Source: Nocardioides sambongensis
GTDB lineage: Bacteria; Actinomycetota; Actinomycetes; Propionibacteriales; Nocardioidaceae
Assembly: GCF_006494815.1 (NCBI RefSeq)
Contig: NZ_CP041091.1
Location: forward strand, 930,001 to 994,000
Length of the DNA: 64,000 bases
Reading direction: 5' to 3'
Shown: piece by piece, positions 51,815 through 63,289 of the stretch
Position numbering within the stretch: the first letter of the stretch is position 1
How the letters are laid out: every line of letters begins with the position of its first letter
The notes under the pieces: generated by a model
Seen by the model: the letters and a program-made list of their open reading frames with translations, nothing else
Database searches by the model: none
Told to the model about the DNA's origin: nothing
Translations under genes and position numbers: made by a program

Positions 51815-52591
51815 ATGTCTCTCTCCATCGACCTCAGCGGCCGGATCGCCCTCGTCACCGGCGGTGCGCGCGGGATCGGCCGCGGTGTCACCGAGGTGCT
51901 GCTCGAGGCGGGCGCCACGGTGGTCACCTGCGGGCGCTCGCCGGCCGAGCCGCCGGCCGGCGCCGGCCACCGGATCTGCGACGTCCGCGAGCCCGACTCC
52001 GTCGCCGCCCTCGTCGACGGGATCGTCGCCGACCACGGACGACTCGACCTGGTGGTCAACAACGCCGGGGGAGCGCCGTACGCGATGGCGGCCGACGCCT
52101 CGCCCCGCTTCCACGACAAGATCGTGGCCCTCAACCTCGACGCGACGCTGCTGGTCAGCCAGGCCGCCAACCGGGTGATGCAGACCCAGGACGGCGGAGG
52201 ATCGATCGTGAACATCTCCTCGGTCTCCGCCCTGCGACCGTCACCGGGCACGGCCGCCTACGGCGCCGCGAAGGCCGGGGTCGACTCGCTGACCACGTCG
52301 CTCGCCCAGGAGTGGGGTCCCCGGGTCCGCGTCAACGTGATCAACGTCGGCCTGGTGCGCACCGCGGACACCGCCGACCACTACGGCGGCGACGAGACCG
52401 TGGCCGCCATCGAGGCCACGATCCCGCTGCGCCGGATGGCCCAGGTGCGCGAGATCGGGCAGGTGGCCGCCTTCCTCGGCAGCGACCTGGCCTCCTACGT
52501 CTCCGGTGCCCACATCGCCTGCCACGGCGGGGGCGAACAGCCGATCTTCTTGTACATCGCCCAGAACGCAACAACGGAGGAGACCAAGTGA
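51815..52591 (+). CDS. Short-chain dehydrogenase of the ipd cluster (Rv3549c-like)
   Basis: A 258-residue SDR: cofactor motif VTGGARGIGRG, NNAGG, catalytic Ser...Tyr-x-x-x-Lys (SSVSALRPSPGTAAYGAAKA). Gene position beside echA20 matches Rv3549c of Mtb. It probably oxidises or reduces a hydroxy/keto group of the steroid remnant as CoA ester. TAGGGT at 51803-51808 suggests a leaderless start at ATG 51815, with the operator over the promoter. Confidence 0.88.
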   Translation: MSLSIDLSGRIALVTGGARGIGRGVTEVLLEAGATVVTCGRSPAEPPAGAGHRICDVREPDSVAALVDGIVADHGRLDLVVNNAGGAPYAMAADASPRFHDKIVALNLDATLLVSQAANRVMQTQDGGGSIVNISSVSALRPSPGTAAYGAAKAGVDSLTTSLAQEWGPRVRVNVINVGLVRTADTADHYGGDETVAAIEATIPLRRMAQVREIGQVAAFLGSDLASYVSGAHIACHGGGEQPIFLYIAQNATTEETK

Positions 52592-53469
52592 GCAGGTTGC
52601 TGGAAGGACGCGTCGCCATCGTCACCGGTGCCGGACGCGGCATCGGTCGTGCCCACGCGCTGGAGCTGGCACGGCACGGCGCGAAGGTCGTCGTCAACGA
52701 CTACGGCGTGACCCTGGCCGGGGAGGACTCCCAGGACACCCCCGCGCACGACGTGGTCGCCGAGATCGGTGACATGGGCGGCGAGGCCGTCGTGAACGGC
52801 GCCGACGTGGCGGACTTCGAGGCCGCCGAGGCGATGGTGCAGCTGGCCGTCGAGGCCTTCGGTGGCCTCGACATCCTGGTGAACAACGCCGGGTTCGTGC
52901 GTGACCGGATGCTGGTCAACACCTCCGAGGAGGAGTGGGACTCGGTGATCCGGGTGCACCTCAAGGGTCACTTCGCCCCGCTGCGGCACGCCGGCGCCTA
53001 CTGGCGTGCCGAGGCGAAGGCGGGGCGTCAGCGTGCCGCCCGGGTGATCAACACCTCCTCCGGCGCGGGCCTGCAGGGCTCCGTGGGGCAGGCGACCTAC
53101 TCGGCGGCCAAGGCCGGCATCGCGGGTCTCACGCTCGTCGCCGCCCAGGAGATGGGCCGGTACGGCGTCACCGTGAACGCGATCGCGCCGGTCGCCAGGA
53201 CCCGGATGACCGAGGGTGCCTTCGACACCTCGGGCATGGCACTGCCGGAGGACAACTCGCCGATCGTCGCCTGGCTCGCCTCGGAGGAGGCCGGCGACAT
53301 CACCGGGCGCGTGATCGAGATCGACGGCTCCCAGCTGACCGTCGAGTCGGGGTGGCGCCACGCCGCCAGCAACGACCGCGGTCAGCGCTGGGCGGCCGAC
53401 GAGGTCGGCCCGGCGCTGCGCGACCTGCTCGACCGGTCGCCCGCACCGGAGCCCGTGTACGGAGCGTGA
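52588..53469 (+). CDS. Short-chain dehydrogenase of the ipd cluster (Rv3548c-like)
   Basis: A 293-residue SDR of the multifunctional-enzyme type: VTGAGRGIGRAHALELARHG, VVVNDYGV, NNAGFVRD, catalytic NTSSGAGLQGSVGQATYSAA followed by Lys. The C-terminal tail is longer than in classical SDRs. The GTG start overlaps the previous stop and GGAGGAGA precedes it. Substrate likely a steroid-derived CoA ester; exact step unknown. Confidence 0.88.
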   Translation: MSRLLEGRVAIVTGAGRGIGRAHALELARHGAKVVVNDYGVTLAGEDSQDTPAHDVVAEIGDMGGEAVVNGADVADFEAAEAMVQLAVEAFGGLDILVNNAGFVRDRMLVNTSEEEWDSVIRVHLKGHFAPLRHAGAYWRAEAKAGRQRAARVINTSSGAGLQGSVGQATYSAAKAGIAGLTLVAAQEMGRYGVTVNAIAPVARTRMTEGAFDTSGMALPEDNSPIVAWLASEEAGDITGRVIEIDGSQLTVESGWRHAASNDRGQRWAADEVGPALRDLLDRSPAPEPVYGA

Positions 53470-53470
53470 C

Positions 53471-53506
53471 CCCACCGGTCCGCCGGTGCTTCGGCGGACC
53501 GGTGGG
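53471..53506. terminator. Terminator after the SDR operon
   Basis: CCCACCGGTCCGCCG pairs perfectly with CGGCGGACCGGTGGG around a six-base loop, two bases after the SDR stop. Confidence 0.8.
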
Positions 53507-53596
53507 CCCCGCCCCCTTGGGAGACACGCCCTAGCCTGGTGGCGTCCCCGGTGTGCCCTCCTCGGCCACCGTCGAGACGGACAGGAGCGTGGGGCG

Positions 53597-55075
53597 ATGT
53601 CGGAACAGGCGCACGTCGACGCCGCCCCGACCGAGGGTGCAGCGGGAGCGCCAGGAGCAGCCGCGACCGGACCGGGGGCTCCCGACCCCCGGCGGTGGCG
53701 GATCCTCGGCGTCACCCTGGCCGTGGGCTTCATGGTGCTGCTCGACGTCACCATCGTGAACGTCGCGATCCCGTCGATGCGATCCGGGCTGGACGCCGGG
53801 GCCGGCGAGATCCAGTGGGTGGTGTCGGGCTACGCCCTCGCCTTCGGCCTGACCCTGGTGACGGGCGGTCGCCTGGGTGACGCGTACGGGCGGCGCCGGC
53901 TGATGGTGGTGGGACTCGTCGGCTTCGTCGCGGCCAGTGCCGTCGCCGGTTCCGCCCCGACGGTGGAGACGGTCGTCGCCGCGCGGCTCGCCCAGGGATG
54001 CGCCGCCGGGTTGCTGACCCCGCAGAGCTCCGGGCTGATCCAGACGCTGTTCCGCGGTCGTGAGCGCGGGATCGCGTTCGGGCTGTTCGGACTGACGGTC
54101 TCGGTCTCCTCCGCGATCGGACCCGTGCTCGGTGGTGTGCTCATCGCCGCCTTCGGCGCCGCCGACGGATGGCGATGGATCTTCCTGGTCAACGTGCCGA
54201 TCGGGCTGGTCCTGCTGGTGCCGATCGCACGGCTGGTGCCGGGCCGGGAGCGGGAGGCCGAGGTGGACACCCGGCTCGACCTGTGGGGTGCCGTCCTGCT
54301 CGGCATCACGGTCCTGCTGGTGCTGCTGCCCGTGGTGCGACTGGAGGCCGGCCAGCGGGGTGCGCTCGTGCTGCTGGCCGCGGTCCCGGCGGCGGCCGCG
54401 GCGTTCGTGTGGTGGGAGCGACGTGTGGTGCGCCGCGGAGGAGCTCCGCTGCTCGACGTCGGCCTGCTGCGGCGAGTGCCCGGCTACGCCAGCGGGATCG
54501 CGGTCGGGACGCTGTACTTCACCGGGTTCACCGGTGTCTTCCTCGTGATGAGCGTGTACCTGCAGGACGGGCGTGGCCTCTCCGCGCTGCAGACCGGACT
54601 GGTGCTCACCCCGTTCGCCGTCGGGTCCGCGGTCGCGTCACCTCTGGCCGGGCGGTTCGTGGACCGGGTGGGGCGACTGATGACGGTGCTGGCGCTGGTC
54701 ACGATGATGGTGGGCATCGGGTGCCTCTCGGTGACCGCGGCGCGCGCCGACAGCGCCGGCGGGTGGGTGCTGGCCGGCGCGTCCCTGCTGCTCGCGGGCC
54801 TGGGCGGTGGCGCGGTGGTCTCGCCGAACATGACGCTCGCGCTGGCGGAGGTCCCCACCCGGATGGGCGGCGCGGCCGGTGCCGCGTTGCAGACCGGGCA
54901 GCGGATCGGCGCCGCCGTGGGTGCGGCGCTGGTGATGACGGCCTACCACCTCGCGCTCGACGAGAGCGAGCCCGGGACGGCTCTGCGGGCCGCGCTGGGA
55001 CTGTCGGCCGCGCTGCTGGCGCTGGCGCTCGCCGCCGCCGTGCTGTCCTGGCGTGCCGCGCGGCGGGAGAGCTGA
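53597..55075 (+). CDS. DHA2-family MFS drug exporter (EmrB/QacA type)
   Basis: A 492-residue transporter with 14 predicted segments; motif A is [20 protein letters not shown] and motif C-like glycines follow ([16 protein letters not shown]). The N-terminal 35 residues are Ala/Pro-rich and hydrophilic. It may export a toxic compound or a steroid intermediate; the steroid link rests only on location. ATG 53597 follows AGGAG by nine bases. Confidence 0.88.
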   Translation: MSEQAHVDAAPTEGAAGAPGAAATGPGAPDPRRWRILGVTLAVGFMVLLDVTIVNVAIPSMRSGLDAGAGEIQWVVSGYALAFGLTLVTGGRLGDAYGRRRLMVVGLVGFVAASAVAGSAPTVETVVAARLAQGCAAGLLTPQSSGLIQTLFRGRERGIAFGLFGLTVSVSSAIGPVLGGVLIAAFGAADGWRWIFLVNVPIGLVLLVPIARLVPGREREAEVDTRLDLWGAVLLGITVLLVLLPVVRLEAGQRGALVLLAAVPAAAAAFVWWERRVVRRGGAPLLDVGLLRRVPGYASGIAVGTLYFTGFTGVFLVMSVYLQDGRGLSALQTGLVLTPFAVGSAVASPLAGRFVDRVGRLMTVLALVTMMVGIGCLSVTAARADSAGGWVLAGASLLLAGLGGGAVVSPNMTLALAEVPTRMGGAAGAALQTGQRIGAAVGAALVMTAYHLALDESEPGTALRAALGLSAALLALALAAAVLSWRAARRES

Positions 55076-55156
55076 CGGCGGGCCCGACCAGCGGCCTCCC
55101 GGCGCGCCGGGAGGCCCTCAGCGCATGCCGTCGGCCCCTACCGTCAGCGTCGCTGG

Positions 55157-57722
<2,566 letters not shown>

Positions 57723-57741
57723 CCTGAGGTCCCGGCGTGCG

Positions 57742-57773
57742 AGGGCCCGGTCCCGGGGAGGGGGCCGGGCCCT
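57742..57773. terminator. Terminator after cyp125
   Basis: AGGGCCCGGTCCC pairs with GGGGCCGGGCCCT with one mismatch, 20 bases after the stop and before TTCG. Confidence 0.7.
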
Positions 57774-57854
57774 TCGTCCGTGGCGGGGATCTGCCGCCGC
57801 CCGGCGACCGATCGGGACGGCGGCGGCCGTCGCGTGCTGGCAGGATCGCCTGAC

Positions 57855-59093
57855 GTGACCACGAAGACCGATGTCGCGACCTGGACGCCGCGCCGCGCGA
57901 TCGTCACCTTCGGACTGGTCAGCCTCTCGGCCGACATGGTCTACGAGGGCATGCGGTCGGTGGCGGGGCCCTACCTGGGCTCGCTCGGCGCCTCCGCACT
58001 CGCCGTCGGGTTGATCACCGGCGCCGGCGAGGCGGTGGCGCTGCTGCTCCGGCTCGGCACCGGCGCCTGGGCCGACCGCAGTGGCCGGCCGTGGCGACTG
58101 GTGGTGCTGGGCTACGGCCTGACCGCTGTCTGCGTGCCACTGCTCGCGGTCGCGCCGGCGCTCGGGGCCGCAGGACTGGCCTTCGCCGCGCTACTGATCC
58201 TGCTCGAGCGGTCGGGCAAGGCGATCCGGAGCCCGGCCAAGTCCGCCCTGCTCGCGGGAGTCGCGGGGAACGGTGGCCTGGGCAGGGCGTTCGGCATCCA
58301 CAAGGCCCTGGACCAGGTGGGCGCCTTCGCCGGGCCCCTGGTGGTCGCCGGGGTCGCGGCACTGACCGGGGCGCTCTGGCCCTCGTTCGCGGTGCTGCTG
58401 GTGCCGGGCGTGGTCGCACTCGCGTTGTTGGCGCTGCTCGGCAGCCGGGTCCCGTCACTGGCCGCGCCGACGGTGCGGGCCCCCGCCGATGAGATCACCG
58501 GCGCCCCGGCGACCGGGTGGGCCGCCCGGCTCGGGCTCGACCTGCCCGCGCGCTTCCACCGACTCTCCGCGGCGTGCGCACTCGCGACGGGCGGCCTGAT
58601 GACGTTCGGCATCATCTCCTACCGGTTCGTCGAGGACGACCTCGTCCCGGCCGCCGCCGCGCCGCTGGTCTACGCGCTGGCGATGGCCACCGGTGCGGTG
58701 GCGGCGCTGGTCACCGGCGCCGTGTTCGACCGGGTCGGAGCGGCGGTGCTGTACGTCGTACCGGTGCTGGTGGCGATGGTCCCGCCGCTGGCGTTCGGTG
58801 GCACCCTCGCGCCGGTGCTGCTCGGCGTCGCGGTGTGGGGCGTCGCCACCGGGCTGCTCGACTCGACCGTGAAGGCCCAGGTCGCCGCCGTGGTGCCGAC
58901 GCACCACCGCGCCACCGGGTACGGCGTCTTCGCCGCCGCCCAGGGAGTCGGCGCGGTGCTGGGCGGGCTGGTCGCCGGTGCCCTGGTCACCGATCACCTC
59001 ACGGCACTGGTCGGCGTCGTCGCCGCCACGCAGGTCGCCGCCCTCGCCCTGTTGGCCTGGGCCGGGGTCGGCTCACCGCGCCCGCGCGGCTGA
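57855..59093 (+). CDS. MFS transporter
   Basis: A 412-residue transporter with 12 predicted segments; motif A is GTGAWADRSGRPWRLVVLGY. The N-terminal VSLSADMVYEGMRSVAGPYL recalls the YhfC/MFS subgroup with a conserved SADMVYEG. Substrate unknown. GTG 57855 lies eight bases after CAGGAT, possibly a -10 for a leaderless mRNA. No operator of the KstR type precedes it. Confidence 0.83.
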   Translation: MTTKTDVATWTPRRAIVTFGLVSLSADMVYEGMRSVAGPYLGSLGASALAVGLITGAGEAVALLLRLGTGAWADRSGRPWRLVVLGYGLTAVCVPLLAVAPALGAAGLAFAALLILLERSGKAIRSPAKSALLAGVAGNGGLGRAFGIHKALDQVGAFAGPLVVAGVAALTGALWPSFAVLLVPGVVALALLALLGSRVPSLAAPTVRAPADEITGAPATGWAARLGLDLPARFHRLSAACALATGGLMTFGIISYRFVEDDLVPAAAAPLVYALAMATGAVAALVTGAVFDRVGAAVLYVVPVLVAMVPPLAFGGTLAPVLLGVAVWGVATGLLDSTVKAQVAAVVPTHHRATGYGVFAAAQGVGAVLGGLVAGALVTDHLTALVGVVAATQVAALALLAWAGVGSPRPRG

Positions 59094-59124
59094 GGGCCCG
59101 GAGGAGCCGGGGGAGTCCGGGGCG

Positions 59125-59892
59125 TCAGCCCCGCGCGGTGAGCACGATCGGGTCGCCGTCGGTGATCGCGATGGTGTGCTCGACGTGGGCGCCGCGGGAG
59201 CCGTCGGCGGAGCGGATCGTCCAGCCGTCCGGGTCGAAGACGATCTCGTCGGTGGTGTGCAGGAACCACGGCTCGATCGCGATGACCAGGCCGGGCTTCA
59301 GCTTCAGGCCGCGCCCGGCGCGACCGTCGTTGGGCACGTGGGGCTCGCCGTGCATGGTGCGACCCACGCCGTGGCCGCCGAACTGCAGGTTGACGGCGAG
59401 GTCGGCTCCCCGTGCCACGTCGCCGATGGCGGCCGAGATGTCCCCGAGGCGGTTGCCGCCGCGGGCCTGGGCGATGCCCGCGTCCAGCGCCTGCTGGGCG
59501 GTGTCGATCAACCACTGGTCCTTGGGGTCGGGCGTCCCGACGATGACCGACAGCGCGGAGTCGGAGACCCAGCCGTCGATCGAGGCCGCGAAGTCGACCG
59601 AGAGCAGGTCGCCGTCGGCGAGCGTGTAGTCGTGCGGCAGGCCGTGCAGCACGGCGTCGTTGACCGAGGTGCACAGCACCTTGCCGAACGGGCTGGCGCC
59701 GAACGACGGGTGGTAGTCGATGTAGCAGGACTCGGCGCCCGCGTCCTTGATCATCCGGTGCGCGAGCTCGTCGAGCTCGAGCAGGTTCACCCCGACGGCC
59801 GCCTTCTCCGCAAGTGCGGTGATGACGGAGGCGACGAAGCGGCCGGCGGGACGCATCTGCTCGATCTGGGTCGGGGTGCGCAGTTCGATCAC
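59125..59892 (-). CDS. map: Type I methionine aminopeptidase
   Basis: A 255-residue MetAP. Metal ligands are recognisable in SVDFAASIDGWVSDSALSV (two Asp), the His of FGGHGVGRTMHGEPHVPN, and Glu residues in AIEPWFL and HVEHTIAI. It lacks the N-terminal zinc-finger or SH3 extension. It removes N-terminal Met from nascent proteins. Start GTG 59892 (VIELRTPTQIEQMRPAG). It sits between steroid genes without apparent link. Confidence 0.95.
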   Translation of the reverse strand: MIELRTPTQIEQMRPAGRFVASVITALAEKAAVGVNLLELDELAHRMIKDAGAESCYIDYHPSFGASPFGKVLCTSVNDAVLHGLPHDYTLADGDLLSVDFAASIDGWVSDSALSVIVGTPDPKDQWLIDTAQQALDAGIAQARGGNRLGDISAAIGDVARGADLAVNLQFGGHGVGRTMHGEPHVPNDGRAGRGLKLKPGLVIAIEPWFLHTTDEIVFDPDGWTIRSADGSRGAHVEHTIAITDGDPIVLTARG

Positions 59893-59973
59893 GGGGTCAG
59901 CCTACGGCGCCGCCGTCGACTCGTGGGAGTCGGCGACGGCGCCGCGGATGAGGGGTGGGGCGACCACCTGCGC

Positions 59974-61149
59974 TCAGTTGCTGGGCTTGTCGGCCCCGAC
60001 GACCCACATCGCGAAGAACTGCGAGCCGCCGCCGTACGCGTGGCCGAGGGCGCGGCGGGCGCCGTCGACCTGGTGGTCCCCGGCCGCGCCGCGGACCTGG
60101 AGCGCCGCCTCGCCGAAGCGCAGCATCCCCGAGGCGCCGATAGGGTTGGAGGAGAGGACGCCGCCGGAGGCGTTGAACGGGATCCGGCCGCCCATCGCGG
60201 TCTCGCCCGACTCGGTCAGCTTCCACCCCTCGCCCTCCCCGGCGAAGCCGAGGTTCTCCAGCCACATCGGCTCGAACCAGGAGAACGGCACGTAGACCTC
60301 GGCAGCGTCGATCTCCTCGATCGGGTTGGTGATCCCGGCCTGCTTCCACAGGGCCGCGGCGGCGTCGCGCCCGGCCTGGGGATTGACCTGGTCGCGCTCG
60401 GCGGCGGTGGTCGGCTCCGAGCGCATCACCGTGCCGTGGATCCAGGCCGGGTTGGGCGAGGACCTGGCGACGTCCTCGTCGGCGATCACCAGCGCGCAGG
60501 CCCCGTCGGAGGACGGGCAGGTCTCCTCGTAGCGGATCGGGTCCCAGAGCATCTGCGAGGCGAGGACGTCGTCGACGGTCTTCTTCTCCCGCAGGTGGGC
60601 GTAGGGGTTGTTCAGCGCGTTCGTGCGGTCCTTGGCGGCCACGATCGCGCCGATGTGCGTCGGCGCCCCGGAGCGCCGGATGTAGGAGCGCACGTGCGGC
60701 GCGAAGTAGCCACCGGCACCGGCGTGGACCGGCATCACGAACGGCACGGGCACCGACAGAGCCCACATCGCGTTCGACTCCGACTGCTTCTCGAAGGAGA
60801 CGGTGAGCACCTTCTTGTGCACGCCGGACTGCACCAGCGAGCTGGCCACGATCGCGGTGGACCCACCGACCGAGCCGGCCGTGTGCACCCGCAGCAGCGG
60901 CTTGCCGGCGGCGCCGAGGGCCTCGGCGAGGTACAGCTCGGGCATCATCACCCCTTCGAAGAGGTCCGGTGCCTTGCCGACCACGATGGCGTCGACCTCG
61001 TCCAGGGTCATCTGGGCGTCGGCCAGCGCCCGGTCCATCGCCTCGCGGCACAGCCCGGCCATCGAGACGTCCTCACGCTTCGCGCGGTGGTGGGTCTGGC
61101 CCACGCCGATCACCGCGGCAGGCCGCTTCGAGTTCGATCCAGCGCCCAT
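59974..61149 (-). CDS. ltp3: Ltp3-like thiolase-fold lipid-transfer protein
   Basis: A 391-residue SCP-x/thiolase-like protein matching Rv3523: VGQTHHRAKREDVSMAGLCR, VHTAGSVGGSTAIVASSLVQ, EKQSESNAMWALSVPVPF, NASGGVLSSNPIGASG, LGHAYGGGSQFF. The usual nucleophile Cys site reads TAGSVGGS, so it is unlikely to be a standard thiolase; related Ltp2 is a retro-aldolase. ATG overlaps the ltp4 stop. Confidence 0.9.
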   Translation of the reverse strand: MGAGSNSKRPAAVIGVGQTHHRAKREDVSMAGLCREAMDRALADAQMTLDEVDAIVVGKAPDLFEGVMMPELYLAEALGAAGKPLLRVHTAGSVGGSTAIVASSLVQSGVHKKVLTVSFEKQSESNAMWALSVPVPFVMPVHAGAGGYFAPHVRSYIRRSGAPTHIGAIVAAKDRTNALNNPYAHLREKKTVDDVLASQMLWDPIRYEETCPSSDGACALVIADEDVARSSPNPAWIHGTVMRSEPTTAAERDQVNPQAGRDAAAALWKQAGITNPIEEIDAAEVYVPFSWFEPMWLENLGFAGEGEGWKLTESGETAMGGRIPFNASGGVLSSNPIGASGMLRFGEAALQVRGAAGDHQVDGARRALGHAYGGGSQFFAMWVVGADKPSN

Positions 61150-62225
61150 CAGTTGCTCGCCCCTTCCGACGACATCACGCACACCAGGTTCTGCTGCAGG
61201 GCCGGACCGCTGGTCGCGTGGCCGAGCGTCTTGTCGGCGGAGCCGTCCCAGATCCGGCGAGCGGCCTCGCCGATCCGGATGCCTCCGCCGGTGAACATCG
61301 GGTTGCCGCCCAGTGCGCCTCCCGAGGGGTTGATCCTGGCGTCGGTGCCGAGGCCGAGCTCGGCACGCAGGATCAGCTCCTGGTGGCTGAACGGCGCGTG
61401 CAGCTCGGCCACCTCGACGTCGGTGAGCCCGCCGGCGGACGCGCCCGCCGCGGCACCCGCGCGCCCGGCGGAGGCCGAGCGGGTCAGGTCACGGGTGCCC
61501 AGGTGAAGCCCGTCGGTGAAGTGGGACAAGCCGGTGATCCAGGCGGGTCGGTCGCGCACCTCCCGTGCCCGGTCCCCGGCTGCGAGGACGATCGCCGCCG
61601 CACCGTCGGTCACCGGCGCGGCGTCGTGCTTGCGCAGCGGGTCGGCGAACATCGGTCGCTTGAGCAGCTCTTCCACCGAGGAGCCGCCCGAGCGCACCGC
61701 GAACTCGTTCTTCTCCGCGTCGGTCAGCGAGCGGTTCACCACCTCGGCCATCGCGGCCTCGTCCCACAACCCGGCGTCCAGGCCGAGGCGCGCCTGCAGC
61801 GCGGCGATGGAGACGGTGTCGGGCCACAACGGGGTCATCGTGTAGGGATCCAGCTGCAGCGCCAGGGTGCGGCGCAGCACGCCCGCCGACGCCTTGCCGA
61901 AGCCGAACACCAGTGCGGTGTCGACCTCGCCGGTCTGGATCTTCAGCCAGGCCTCGTAGAGCGCCCAGGCCGCGTCCATCTCCACGTGGGACTCGTTCAC
62001 CGGCGGCAGCACGCCGATGGCGTCGATGGCGCTCACGAACGAGAAGGACCGCCCGGCCAGGTAGTCCGAGGAGCCGGAGCACCAGAACCCGATGTCCTTC
62101 TTGGTCCAGCCGGTCTGCTCGTAGCAGTCGGCGAAGAGGGGGACGAGCATCTCCGCGCACTGCGGGGACCCGTCGTAGTCCTGCAACTGTCGCTGGGCGA
62201 ACCCGACGACGGCGACGTCACGCAT
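61149..62225 (-). CDS. ltp4: Ltp4-like thiolase-fold lipid-transfer protein
   Basis: A 358-residue protein matching Rv3522: IGFWCSGSSDYLAGRSFSFV, NESHVEMDAAWALYEAWLKI, DGAAAIVLAAGDRAREV, NPSGGALGGNPMFTGG. It has a short Ala/Gly-rich stretch (SASAGRAGAAAGASAGG) near residue 255. It is coupled by ATGA to ltp3 and probably forms a heteromer with Ltp3 and the OB-fold protein. Exact reaction unknown. Confidence 0.9.
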   Translation of the reverse strand: MRDVAVVGFAQRQLQDYDGSPQCAEMLVPLFADCYEQTGWTKKDIGFWCSGSSDYLAGRSFSFVSAIDAIGVLPPVNESHVEMDAAWALYEAWLKIQTGEVDTALVFGFGKASAGVLRRTLALQLDPYTMTPLWPDTVSIAALQARLGLDAGLWDEAAMAEVVNRSLTDAEKNEFAVRSGGSSVEELLKRPMFADPLRKHDAAPVTDGAAAIVLAAGDRAREVRDRPAWITGLSHFTDGLHLGTRDLTRSASAGRAGAAAGASAGGLTDVEVAELHAPFSHQELILRAELGLGTDARINPSGGALGGNPMFTGGGIRIGEAARRIWDGSADKTLGHATSGPALQQNLVCVMSSEGASN

Positions 62226-62246
62226 GTCAGTACCTTTCCGGTCCGC

Positions 62247-63221
62247 TCAGAGGTGGTGCTTGTAGGTGTCGTAGTCCGCGTCCGGGTCACCGGTCGGCGC
62301 GAAGTGGCTGATGTTCTCGATGGTGGTGCCCCACTCCTCGCGGGGCTTCCAGGCGGCCTTGACCCGCAGTCCCATCCGCACCTCGTCGACGGGGATGTCG
62401 AGGATCAGGTGCTGCAGGGCGATGTCGGCGCCGTCGAGCAGGATGTAGGCGGAGACGTAGGGCGGCTTGATCTTCTGACCCATGAACGGCACGTTGACGA
62501 TGCAGAACGTGGTGACGGTGCCGGTGTCGGAGAGCTCGACCTCCTCGACGGTCGGCACGCCGTCGGTGGGGCAGGCCGGACGCGGTGGCACGTACACCTT
62601 CTGGCAGCTCGGGCACCGCTGGCCGACGATCCGTCCCTGCGCCAGGCCGCGGAAGAAGGCGGACTCCTCGGGGGAGGCGGCGTAGGTGTAGTCGAGGCTG
62701 ACCGGCGTGACGATGCCGCTGACCGGGTCGGCGGAGGATGCCGCGGCGGCGCCTGGCTCGGCGTCTGTCCCGGCGGCTGTCCCGGCGGCGTCGGCCGGCT
62801 CGAAGACGACGTCGGTGATCAGTCCGGTGCGCTCGGCCGCCCAACGGGCGCGCACCCGCATCCCGGTGGTGATCTGATCGGGCGCGCTGACGTCGACCGC
62901 GTGCAGGATCGGCGCGTCCGCCCCGTCCAGGGTGACCAGGGCGAAGGCGAACGGCCGGTCGAAGGGCTGCCCGGCGACCGGCTCGCTCACCCAGGTCCAC
63001 GAGGAGACCGTTCCGGTGTCGGGCAGGTCGACGAAGTCGGTGGTCGGCCGGTGGGAGACCGGGTCGAACTCCGGAGGCGGTACGACGACGCGGCCGTCGC
63101 TGGTGCGAGCACCCACGAACGTTGCGTCGCGCAGGCCGGTGAGGAATCGTCCGAGCACCGGGCCGACGGATCGGGTGTAGTCGAAGGCGACCGTCACCGG
63201 CGCCGAGAGTGTGCGACTCAT
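62247..63221 (-). CDS. Double OB-fold (DUF35) zinc-ribbon protein (Rv3521-like)
   Basis: A 324-residue protein with two OB-fold halves: TGTVSSWTWVSEPVAGQPFD in the first and TGTVTTFCIVNVPFMGQKIK in the second. A zinc ribbon (RCPSCQKVYVPPRPACPTDG) precedes the second, and a spacer rich in Ala/Gly separates the halves. DUF35 proteins bind thiolase-like Ltp subunits and channel CoA esters. It is first in the minus-strand operon with ltp4 and ltp3, downstream of a perfect KstR site. Confidence 0.88.
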   Translation of the reverse strand: MSRTLSAPVTVAFDYTRSVGPVLGRFLTGLRDATFVGARTSDGRVVVPPPEFDPVSHRPTTDFVDLPDTGTVSSWTWVSEPVAGQPFDRPFAFALVTLDGADAPILHAVDVSAPDQITTGMRVRARWAAERTGLITDVVFEPADAAGTAAGTDAEPGAAAASSADPVSGIVTPVSLDYTYAASPEESAFFRGLAQGRIVGQRCPSCQKVYVPPRPACPTDGVPTVEEVELSDTGTVTTFCIVNVPFMGQKIKPPYVSAYILLDGADIALQHLILDIPVDEVRMGLRVKAAWKPREEWGTTIENISHFAPTGDPDADYDTYKHHL

Positions 63222-63230
63222 GCCCGAAAG

Positions 63231-63244
63231 TGAAACACGTTCTA
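63231..63244. promoter_or_regulatory. KstR operator between the DUF35 gene and the F420 oxidoreductase
   Basis: TGAAACACGTTCTA is a perfect match to TNNAAC-N2-GTTNNA, nine bp before the DUF35 ATG and 45 bp before the F420 gene. It should control both. Confidence 0.9.
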
Positions 63245-63289
63245 CTATTCTCGACAAGCATTCAGCAGCAGGGATCGAAGGAGACCGGA